Assembly (NCBI GenBank): GCA_003152165.1
Contig: PLZO01000013.1
Location: forward strand, 1-53,217
Length of the DNA stretch: 53,217 bases
Direction: 5' to 3'
Origin: Chloroflexota bacterium
GTDB lineage: Bacteria > Chloroflexota > Limnocylindria > Limnocylindrales > CSP1-4
The notes under the pieces were generated by a model. That model saw nothing but the letters and a program-made list of their open reading frames with translations. It had not been told where the DNA came from and made no database searches. A program made the position numbers and the translations under genes. Positions 27,673 through 35,810 of this stretch are shown one piece after another (position 1 is the stretch's first letter; each line of letters opens with the position of its first letter).

Positions 27673-28124
27673 TTAGCAGCAGCAGTCGCACGGGCAGTCA
27701 GGCCCGCACGGGCAGTCGCATCGAAGCAGCATCCCCATCCCTCCTCTCCAGGCATAGCGTGGCAGTGGGAGCGCCTCGGTCGATCGCCCCTTCCAGCCGG
27801 ACGAGCTCTGCGTCGAGGTGCTCAAGTTCGACGCGAGCAGCAGCGATCTCGGCCCGTCGAGACGCCAGCCGAGGGAGGAGGTCGGAGCACATGTCGTCGC
27901 ACTGGCCGGCGGCGCACTGGCTGGCCAACTGGCCGCTCTCGATCACGCTCAAGCCGAGACCTCGGAGCGAGACCAGGACACGCAGACGGCAGAGGTCGAC
28001 GTCGTCGTATCGGGCGGTACCCATTGCCCTCTCGGCGGGCGGCCGGGAGAACGCCTTGGCGTTCATAGAAGCGCACGGTGCCCGGCGAAGTGCCGGCCTC
28101 TCGCGCCAGTTCGGATACGTTCAT
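27673..28124 (-). pseudogene. MerR-family regulator split by frameshifts, with Cys-rich terminus in a third frame
   Basis: MNVSELAREAGTSPGTVRFYERQGVLPAARREGNGYR | RYDDVDLCRLRVLVSLRGLGLSVIESGQLASQCAAGQCDDMCSDLLPRL... | CDCPCGPDCPCDCCC*; extra C near 28012..28014. Confidence 0.75.
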
Positions 28125-28315
28125 GGAGCGCAGGCTAGACGTTGGAGTAGGTGCAATGTCAAGAGTCTACGAATCCGAGCCACTCGCCGGGCGACGATGC
28201 GGACATCGTGTCCGCCCGCGCGGCCAGTCGCGTCGAGATCGCGACCAGCGCAGTTCGTGACAGGATCGTCGATGTGAGGTCGTGCGACCCTGACCGAGGT
28301 CGATCGCGACGTCCG

Positions 28316-28996
28316 CTAGTCCGCAGCGGGCCCGAGGCGTCTGCCGCGCCCGGCGGCGGTGACGGCGGCCATCATCAGCTCCACCGCCTCCTTCTGCGAC
28401 AGCCCTTCATCCCGGACGAGCGACCGCCACGTCTCGAAGGCAATCGCGTGGCCCACCGCAGCCTCGATCAGCTTCCGCCGGCGACCACGCGCTGACCACC
28501 CCGTGACCAGTGCCTGTCGGCATGTCGCGGCAAACCGCTCGAAGCCGGCCCCGACGGCCCGGACCGGGTCCGCCCTGTGGTCGCGCAGGACGCTCGTCGC
28601 CATCGGCTCGACATCGGCCCAGTGGTCGTAGATCGCCGGTAGCGCGACCCGGATCCTCGCCAGGCGATCGGCGATCTCGGCCCAGGCGGCCGGATCGGGG
28701 CCCGGGTGAAGCGCCCGGTAGTGGGCGGTGCAGGCCGCAAGGAGTGCGTGGTCATCGGGGAAGTGGGCGTAGACGGTCGGGCGGCTCACGCCCGCGCGCG
28801 CCGCGACCGCGGCGACCGTCGTCCCCAGCGGCCCGAGCTCCTGATGGAGGGCCACGGTCGCCTTCGTGATGGCCAGGCGCGTCTCGGTCTCGCGCTCCGC
28901 GCGCCGGCGCAGGGTGTAGGGCCCGCGCGTTCGGCCTGCTGTTGCCACGTCGCCTCGATCTTGTGTCGTCAACGTCTTGACACGCCTCCGCGGCAC
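28316..28996 (-). CDS. TetR-family transcriptional regulator
   Basis: RLAITKATVALHQELGPLGTTVAAVAARAGVSRPTVYAHFPDDHALLAACTAHY. Confidence 0.93.
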   Translation of the reverse strand: MPRRRVKTLTTQDRGDVATAGRTRGPYTLRRRAERETETRLAITKATVALHQELGPLGTTVAAVAARAGVSRPTVYAHFPDDHALLAACTAHYRALHPGPDPAAWAEIADRLARIRVALPAIYDHWADVEPMATSVLRDHRADPVRAVGAGFERFAATCRQALVTGWSARGRRRKLIEAAVGHAIAFETWRSLVRDEGLSQKEAVELMMAAVTAAGRGRRLGPAAD

Positions 28997-29009
28997 AGGA
29001 TACCGTTCG

Positions 29010-29038
29010 TAATCATCTTACAGTAGTGTAGATGATTA
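29010..29038. promoter_or_regulatory. Putative TetR operator palindrome
   Basis: TAATCATCT-T-ACA gtag TGT-AGATGATTA; 12-bp arms with one extra T; TTGACA at 28977..28982 upstream; lies between divergent TetR and cupin genes. Confidence 0.6.
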
Positions 29039-29054
29039 GAGACACAGTAAGGGA

Positions 29055-29582
29055 ATGGAGGGCGCGGCGATGGCGACCATGGTCGATCGGTACGTGGTCC
29101 GGGCGGGAGACGGGACTCAGACGCATCTCGGTGGGATGGGCGTGACCTTCAAGGTGCCGGCGGCCATGACCGGCGGCGCCCTCGCAATCGTCGAGCACCC
29201 GGTGCAGCCGCGAGCGCTCGTCCCGCCCCACACTCACCACCGCGAGGACGAGCTGTCGTTCGTCGTCGAGGGCACCTTCGGCGTCCGCATCGGCGACGAC
29301 GAGTTCGAGGTCGGGCCGGGCGACTACGTGTACAAGCCCCGCGGTATCCCGCACGCCTTCTGGAATCCGACCGACGGCATGAGCCGGCTCGTGGAGCTGC
29401 TGTTCCCACCCGACTTCGAACGCTTCTTCGCCCAGCTCGGCCAGGCGTACGTGGACGGCGGCGGTGCGCCGGACCCGGAGCGCCTCATGGCGCTGGCCCG
29501 CGACTACGAGCTCGACTTCCTGATGGACTGGGTACCGGACCTGGCGGCCCGTCACGGGTTGACCCTGATCGGCCAGCGCTAG
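29055..29582 (+). CDS. Cupin domain protein
   Basis: VPPHTHHREDELSFVVEGTFGVRIGDDEFEVGPGDYVYKPRGIPHAFWNPTDG. Confidence 0.92.
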   Translation: MEGAAMATMVDRYVVRAGDGTQTHLGGMGVTFKVPAAMTGGALAIVEHPVQPRALVPPHTHHREDELSFVVEGTFGVRIGDDEFEVGPGDYVYKPRGIPHAFWNPTDGMSRLVELLFPPDFERFFAQLGQAYVDGGGAPDPERLMALARDYELDFLMDWVPDLAARHGLTLIGQR

Positions 29583-29680
29583 CCTTGCGAGCCCGCCATA
29601 GGGCCGCGTGGTTCGCGAGCGCCGCGAGCGGGGGTGCCTTCGGCAACCAGGTGGCCGTGGCACCCGGACCGGCTTGTCGC

Positions 29681-29823
29681 TGGTCGGATGATGCCAATCG
29701 AAAGGATGGCGGAGGAGGCCGCGAATGCCGCAATCTCGTCGAGCGCGCGACTTTGGCCAGGTTCGTCTCGCCAAGGTACTGATCCGTCAAGAGGCCCTGG
29801 GCGAGCGGCGAGACGATCCGGTC
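29681..29823 (-). pseudogene. Aldo/keto reductase remnant
   Basis: DRIVSPLAQGLLTDQYLG in one frame, RALDEIAAFAASSAILSIGIIRP in another; intervening and flanking AKR sequence lost. Confidence 0.5.
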
Positions 29824-29965
29824 CCAGCAGGCTCCAACCCAGCTCCCGCCGAATGCGAGGGGGTTGCAACGACTTTCGGCTCGCATCGTGTGCCCGGCCG
29901 CCCGTGCCGGGTGGACGCTTTCGGGGCCGCTCAACCCAGCGGTCTCGCCGCTACGGAGGCCGGAC

Positions 29966-30193
29966 ATGACCGAAGAACGAATGAGACTTCCCGCTGAGAT
30001 CGAAGAGGACCGGGAGTGGATCGATCAGCCCGCAGACCGCGGGCAGCGGCCCTCTTCCCAACCCGACGGGTCGGGCGGGCACGACCGTCCCGGCGAGACG
30101 GTTCCGCGCACCGAGATTGACCCCAGGCCCGGACCGACCGACGAGGACCCCAATGCCCACACCGATACCGGCGTCGGAGCGCCGGAGGCCTGA
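29966..30193 (+). CDS. Small hydrophilic hypothetical protein
   Basis: MTEERMRLPAEIEEDREWIDQPADRGQRPSSQPDGSGGHDRPGETVPRTEIDPRPGPTDEDPNAHTDTGVGAPEA. Confidence 0.5.
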   Translation: MTEERMRLPAEIEEDREWIDQPADRGQRPSSQPDGSGGHDRPGETVPRTEIDPRPGPTDEDPNAHTDTGVGAPEA

Positions 30194-30270
30194 AGGCTGC
30201 CTGCGGCGCCCAGCGAGCTTGCAGCCCCACCCCAGTCCGCGAGCCTTGCGAGATCGGAGAGGATCGGGTC

Positions 30271-31620
30271 GTGACCGAGTCGAGCCCACCCACGAACGCA
30301 ATCGAACCGCGAGTGGATCCCAACCGTCCGGTCGATCCCAAGGCGGCTGAACTGCGGGCCGAGAAGAACCCGCTGAAGCGCCTCGGCAAGGTCCTCGGTC
30401 CGGGCCTGATCACCGGGGCGTCCGACGACGATCCTTCCGGCATCGGCACGTACGCTCAGGCCGGAGCGCAATACGGCTTCACGACGCTCTGGACAGTTGT
30501 GGCGATGTTGCCCCTGATGATCGCCGTCCAGTACATCTGCGCCAAGATCGGCTTGGTCACCGGCAAGGGCCTGGCTGGCGTCCTGCGCGAGCATCACCCC
30601 CGGCTGCTCTATCCGGCCGTCCTGGCCCTCGTCCTCGCCAACACCCTCAATGCGGGTGCCGACATCGGGGCGATCGCTGCAGCGATCAACCTGCTCGTGC
30701 CGATCCCCGCGGTAGTGTTCATCGTGCCCGTCAGTCTGGGGATCATCGGGCTCCAGGTGTTCGGCGGCTACCACCTGATCGACAAGGTCTTCAAATGGTT
30801 GGCGCTCGCGCTCCTCGCCTACATCGGGGCGGCCCTGTTCGCTCGGCCCGATGTGGCGCGGGTCCTGGCCGGCACCCTGATCCCCACGATCAGCTTGGAT
30901 CCCAAATTCATCGGGATCCTCGTCGCGATCCTGGGCACGACGATCTCGCCGTATCTCTTCTTCTGGCAGGCGAGTCAGGAAGTCGAGGAGCAGATCAGCA
31001 TCGGCCGGCGCCGCCTGCGTCAACGCCAGGGAGCCTCGCGCTTTGAGCTCAAATACGCCCTCTGGGACACAGTCGCAGGGATGGTCTTCTCGGAGATCGT
31101 CGCCTACTTCATCATCCTCGCGACCGGCGCCACATTGTTCGTCGCCGGCAAGACCAATATCGCCTCGGCGACGGATGCCGCCCAGGCCCTTCGGCCACTG
31201 GCCGGTGACGCCGCCGCGATCCTCCTGGCGATTGGGCTGATCGGAGCGGGTGTGTTGGCTGTGCCAGTCCTCACTGGCTCAGCGGCCTACGGCGTCGCTG
31301 AAGCGTTCGGCTGGCGCTCGGGCCTCGATCGAAAGCCCGGCCGCGCCCCGCAGTTCTACGCGGTCATCATCGCGGCCACGCTCGTCGGGATGACGATCAA
31401 CTTCTTGGGCATCAACCCGATTACCGCGCTCGTCCTGAGCGCGGTCCTCAATGGCTTGATCGCTGGACCACTGCTCGTGCTGGTCATGCTCGTCTCAAAT
31501 AATCGGGCGGCAATGGGTGAACGGACGAACGGTAGGCTCCTGAACGTGGTCGGCTGGGTGACGACGGCCGTGATGAGTCTAGCGGCGCTCGGCCTGATCG
31601 TGACGACGATCTTTGGGTGA
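30271..31620 (+). CDS. Nramp-family divalent metal transporter
   Basis: LGPGLITGASDDDPSGIGTYAQAGAQYGFTTLWTVVAMLPLMIAVQYICAKIGLVTGKGLAGVLREH. Confidence 0.93.
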   Translation: MTESSPPTNAIEPRVDPNRPVDPKAAELRAEKNPLKRLGKVLGPGLITGASDDDPSGIGTYAQAGAQYGFTTLWTVVAMLPLMIAVQYICAKIGLVTGKGLAGVLREHHPRLLYPAVLALVLANTLNAGADIGAIAAAINLLVPIPAVVFIVPVSLGIIGLQVFGGYHLIDKVFKWLALALLAYIGAALFARPDVARVLAGTLIPTISLDPKFIGILVAILGTTISPYLFFWQASQEVEEQISIGRRRLRQRQGASRFELKYALWDTVAGMVFSEIVAYFIILATGATLFVAGKTNIASATDAAQALRPLAGDAAAILLAIGLIGAGVLAVPVLTGSAAYGVAEAFGWRSGLDRKPGRAPQFYAVIIAATLVGMTINFLGINPITALVLSAVLNGLIAGPLLVLVMLVSNNRAAMGERTNGRLLNVVGWVTTAVMSLAALGLIVTTIFG

Positions 31621-31800
31621 CAGGAGCATCTCGAAGACAGGGCCGACATCCCGACGACCGCGTGGCCTGGTCGGTTCCCTCCCGTTTGATGGGCCGACGC
31701 GAACGCCGCCGAGGCAACAGAACCTTGAATCAGCCACCAATGATGAGCGAAGCGCGCCGCCGGCCGGACGACCGGCCAACAGCCCCTAGGGAGATCGAGC

Positions 31801-32232
31801 ATGTCCTTGGCCTTCGAGCGCAAGCCGCACCCGCACATCGCAGAACGCAAGATGGCCGACGAGCCCGTCGGCATCAACGGCAAGATCGCCGTCCGCGTCA
31901 CCGGCGCCGTCGGGACGATGTGGTGTGCCTATGCGTTCGCCATCCTCGCCCTGGTCGCCCTGCCCTCGGCGCTCAAGTCGGGCGACCCGTTCCAGCTCGT
32001 CCAGTGGATCAGCCAGACGTTCCTCCAGCTGGTCCTGCTCTCGGTGATCATCGTCGGCCAAAATATCGCGTCACGATCCTCGGACAAGCGGGCCGACATG
32101 ACCTACAAGGATGCCGAGGCGACCTTCCACGAGGCCCAGCAAATTCAGGATCACCTCCAGTCACAGGACGACGCGATCAGCACCATCCTCGACAAGCTCC
32201 TGAAGCTTGAGGCGGCCCGCGCTCAGTCTTGA
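31801..32232 (+). CDS. Two-TM membrane protein
   Basis: VTGAVGTMWCAYAFAILALVALPSALKSGDPFQLVQWISQTFLQLVLLSVIIVGQNIASR. Confidence 0.7.
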   Translation: MSLAFERKPHPHIAERKMADEPVGINGKIAVRVTGAVGTMWCAYAFAILALVALPSALKSGDPFQLVQWISQTFLQLVLLSVIIVGQNIASRSSDKRADMTYKDAEATFHEAQQIQDHLQSQDDAISTILDKLLKLEAARAQS

Positions 32233-32345
32233 CCTAACCGCGCCGCCCACCCGGCCTGGTCAGCACCGGCCCCGAAAGCGAGCGGCGCTCTTAGGCGACC
32301 GGGCCGTGCCGGTCGGAGCGGCAACTTTGAGCGGCTCTAACTCCG

Positions 32346-32603
32346 TTAATCGCTCTGGTTATTCTGGGCCGCGGTGGATGGCTTCGCCGCGGACTGGTCT
32401 CCAGGCGGCGCACCCTCGACAGCCTTCTTGGCGGCAGTACCTCCAAGGGCAGCACCTGCGATGCCGCCGACGATCGCCCCTGGCGGACCACCGACGATCG
32501 CGCCTGTCACTTCGCCCGCGATGGCGCCCGCAATGGCGCCACCAAACGCAGCTTCGCCGTGAGGCGGCGGAGTATCCGATTTCGCGCGCTTCGGGCGTGT
32601 CAT
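32346..32603 (-). CDS. Glycine-zipper small protein
   Basis: GGAIAGAIAGEVTGAIVGGPPGAIVGGIAGAALGGTAAKKAVEG. Confidence 0.7.
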   Translation of the reverse strand: MTRPKRAKSDTPPPHGEAAFGGAIAGAIAGEVTGAIVGGPPGAIVGGIAGAALGGTAAKKAVEGAPPGDQSAAKPSTAAQNNQSD

Positions 32604-32609
32604 TGCCGG

Positions 32610-33061
32610 GAATCGTAGCAGGCTCTGGGCTGCCAAGGAAATCGGCAGGCGCCGAGCGCTCAGGGCGCAAGACGTCCAGGATCCGGAGGCGGGCGGAGAC
32701 GATCTCGCGGAGCTTCAGCAGCACGAACTTGCGGGCCCCCATGTTGCGCGACTCCTCCCGCGCCCAGAGAACGGAGTCGAGGTTCGGGTAACGACCGATC
32801 AGGTCGCGGATCTGGCGGCCGGGGAACGGGTAGAGCCGCTCCACGTGGGCAACCGCCAGGTCGGCCGCCTCGGCCCGGCGCGGGGAGCGCACGAGGTCGG
32901 GGTAGATGCGGCCGCTGCAGAGGACGATCCGGCGGACCGTCTCGGGGTCGGCCGATCGCTCGGGGTAGTCGAGCACCAAGACGGAACCCTCCCTTGGCCA
33001 GCTCCTCCAGCGTGGGCTCCGGCTCGGCTTTCTCGCGCTGGGTACTTCTTGGAGCCGTGAG
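32610..33061 (-). pseudogene. 2-oxoglutarate dehydrogenase E1 C-terminal remnant, frameshifted
   Basis: TAPRSTQREKAEPEPTLEELAKGGF | LVLDYPERSADPETVRRIVLCSGRIYPDLVRSPRRAEAADLAVAHVERLYPFPGRQIRDLIGRYPNLDSVLWAREESRNMGARKFVLLKLREI. Confidence 0.7.
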
Positions 33062-33446
33062 GGCTTCGCCGGTTACCGCTAGGCTGGCCACCCTCCCCAG
33101 CGAGCTCAGGTTGCCGCGCCTCGGCGACGTCGGGGTTGGCGAGGCGGACATCCCGGCGCTCGTCACCGAGTCGCGCGCGGGGCGAGCATGCGCGCGAACC
33201 CGATCGCCTTGGCCGACGCGGAGATCGCGGCGATCCTAGCCGCCTTCCGCTGATCCGGGCCGGGGCGGTCGCGCCGACGCCGCTCGGCTTCGATACACAC
33301 GCGCCGCCCACGGTGGCAAACGCGAGCCCTCGCTTCTCCCGCATGACACCCGGATCGGGCGCTCTCACAACAGGGTCGGAGGTATCGCCCTGCTCTCGAC
33401 AACCAGTAGAGAAAACCCTAGCGAGATGGTCGACTGGGCGTGAGGG

Positions 33447-34664
33447 TCAGAGGCGGATACCGAGGAGCGCGTTGATCGCGGTGAGATCCCCTTCGGCCGG
33501 AGCGGACCCGCCTGCCGCCCGTGCGTCGACAGCGGCGACGGCGGCCGGCGTGTCGAGGTCGTGGATAAGTGCGGCGCGCAGTCCATCGAGCATGCCGCTC
33601 GTCCCCGCTGACCGTCCGCGGGCGGCCCAGGCGCTCCAGCTCGCCAGACGTTGCTCCGCCTCGGCGAGGAGCTCGTCCGTCCACTCCCAGTCGTCGCGGT
33701 AGCGCTGCGAGAGCACCGCGAGCCGGATCGCCCGCGCCTCAACGCCGGAGTCGGTGAGCGAGGAGACGAGCACGAGGTTGCCGCGGGACTTGCTCATCTT
33801 CTCGCCGCGATAGGCCACGAGCCCGGTGTGCGAGTACAGGTTCGCGAGGGGGGCCCCGGTCAGCGCAGCCGTGTGGCCCGCGCTGAACTCGTGGTGCGGA
33901 AACACAAGGTCTGAACCACCGCCGTTCACCGTGAGCGGCAGGTCGAGGAACTCCTGCGCGATGACCGAGCACTCGATGTGCCAGCCCGGCCGGCCCGCGC
34001 CGAGCACGGTTTCCCAGCTCGGCTCACCGTCGCGCGCGCCGCGCCACAGGAGCGGGTCGAGGGCGTCGCGCTTGCCTGGCCGCTCCGGGTCGCCGCCGCG
34101 CTCTGCGACGAGCTCGAGCATCGTCGGGCGGTCGAGGTTGCTCACCTGGCCGAGGTGCCACGGCGAGGAGGCGGCGGCCGCCGCACTGTCGAAGTAGATG
34201 TCGTCATCGACCCGGTAGGCGCTGCCGCGCTCGAGGAGGCGGCGCACGGCATCCGCAACCTGCCCGATCATCTCGGTCGCCGCGACGTAGTGGTCGGGCG
34301 GGATGACGCCGAGGCTCTCCATGTCGCGCCGGAACAGTTCGGTCTGCTCCGCGGCGAGGGTACGCCAGTCGATGCCGGTCGCCGCTGCCCGCTCGAGGAG
34401 GGGATCGTCGACATCCGTCGTGTTCTGCACGTAGCGCACCTCGTAACCGGCGTCGAGCCAGAGCCGGATGAGGGTGTCGTAGGCGAGGTAGGTTGCGGCG
34501 TGGCCGATGTGGGTGGCGTCGTACGGCGTGATGCCGCACACATATAGGTCGGCGACCGCGATCGGGCGCGCCTCAACGAGCTGTCTCGTCGCCGTGTCGC
34601 AGATGCGAGGAACGGCGCCATGCCCGGGCAGCCGTGGAACCACAGGACGGCGCCAGGATCTCAC
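33447..34664 (-). CDS. mshC: MshC-like cysteine:GlcN-inositol ligase (CysRS paralog, mycothiol pathway)
   Basis: RSWRRPVVPRLPGHGAVPRICDTATRQL...YVCGITPYDATHIGHAATYLAYDTLIRLWLDAGYEVRYVQNTTDVDDPLLERAAATGIDW; GWHIECSVIA; KMSKSRGN; short C-terminus without the anticodon-binding domain. Confidence 0.82.
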   Translation of the reverse strand: MRSWRRPVVPRLPGHGAVPRICDTATRQLVEARPIAVADLYVCGITPYDATHIGHAATYLAYDTLIRLWLDAGYEVRYVQNTTDVDDPLLERAAATGIDWRTLAAEQTELFRRDMESLGVIPPDHYVAATEMIGQVADAVRRLLERGSAYRVDDDIYFDSAAAAASSPWHLGQVSNLDRPTMLELVAERGGDPERPGKRDALDPLLWRGARDGEPSWETVLGAGRPGWHIECSVIAQEFLDLPLTVNGGGSDLVFPHHEFSAGHTAALTGAPLANLYSHTGLVAYRGEKMSKSRGNLVLVSSLTDSGVEARAIRLAVLSQRYRDDWEWTDELLAEAEQRLASWSAWAARGRSAGTSGMLDGLRAALIHDLDTPAAVAAVDARAAGGSAPAEGDLTAINALLGIRL

Positions 34665-34785
34665 CGAACAAGACTAGCGTGAACAAGGTCGGGTAGATCA
34701 TCGGTGAACGTCCGAGCTGCCGGGATCGGGGGCTCTCCATAGGAGTCCCGTCGTCGTGGCGGATCGCGGGCGTATGCTCGCGACG

Positions 34786-35619
34786 ATGAGCGAACAATCG
34801 ACTGCGTCGGTGAACGAATACGCGAACGTCCCGCCACCCGATGCGAGCCTCACCGGCGAGGTCCTTGGCATCGACGTTGGCGGCACCGGCATTAAGGCCG
34901 CGGTGGTCGACGTTGCCAACGGTCAGCTCGTGACCGAGCGGATCCGCGAGCTGACGCCGGGGCCGGCCACGCCCGAGGCAGTGCTGGCTGTTGTGGTCGA
35001 CCTGGTCCATCGGCTCGAGATCACGGGGAAGCTAACGGCAGGCATGCCGGGCGGAGCTGGCTTCCCGTCAGTGATCAGGGCCGGCAAGGCGATGACGGCG
35101 ACCCAGCTCGATCCCTCGTGGATCGGAGCGCCGGTGCAGCAGATGCTTGAGCAGCGATTGGGCCGGCCGATGTGCGTGCTCAGCGACGCCGACGCGGCGG
35201 GTGTGGCCGAGATCGCCTACGGGGCCGGCCAGGGGCAGGGCGGCGTGGTCCTGCTGCTGGCCCTCGGAACCGGTATCGGCTCAGCGCTCTTCGTCAACGG
35301 CCGACTCGTGCCAAATATGCAGCTGGGACACATCGAGTTCCACGGCCGGGACGCGGAGACCCGCCTCTCATCCGCGGCGCGCACGCGACGGAAGATTGGC
35401 TGGAGGAAGTGGGGCCGCGAGTTCAACGAGCTCTTGGCATGTTACGAGGCGTACCTCTGGCCCGACTTGATCATCCTGGGCGGTGGCCTGGCCAAGAGGT
35501 TCTCGAAGTACGAGATGTTCCTGAAGACGAAGGCCCCGCTCTTACCGGCAGCATTGGGTAACGCAGCCGGCATCGTGGGCGCCGCCCGGGTTGGTGCGAA
35601 CGTAGCCCGGCCTTCCTGA
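34786..35619 (+). CDS. ppgK: ROK-family polyphosphate glucokinase
   Basis: VLGIDVGGTGIKAAVVDVANGQLVTERIRELTPGPATPEAV...SDADAAGVAEIAYGAGQGQGGVVLLLALGTGIGSALFVNGRLVPNMQLGHIEF. Confidence 0.9.
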   Translation: MSEQSTASVNEYANVPPPDASLTGEVLGIDVGGTGIKAAVVDVANGQLVTERIRELTPGPATPEAVLAVVVDLVHRLEITGKLTAGMPGGAGFPSVIRAGKAMTATQLDPSWIGAPVQQMLEQRLGRPMCVLSDADAAGVAEIAYGAGQGQGGVVLLLALGTGIGSALFVNGRLVPNMQLGHIEFHGRDAETRLSSAARTRRKIGWRKWGREFNELLACYEAYLWPDLIILGGGLAKRFSKYEMFLKTKAPLLPAALGNAAGIVGAARVGANVARPS

Positions 35620-35810
35620 GCCAGCCGCAGTCCTGGACGGCCGACTCATCACCGGTAGATAGCCGGGCGCACCGGGCGCCGTTCAGCGAGAGGCGATGGT
35701 CGCCAGACTAACAGGCCGAGACGATCGCGGCCACTGATGACCGACCGACGTCAGGCTCTGCCCATCATGCGGATGTCCCATCCGATCCTGGAGGTGGTAC
35801 AACCCTCCAA

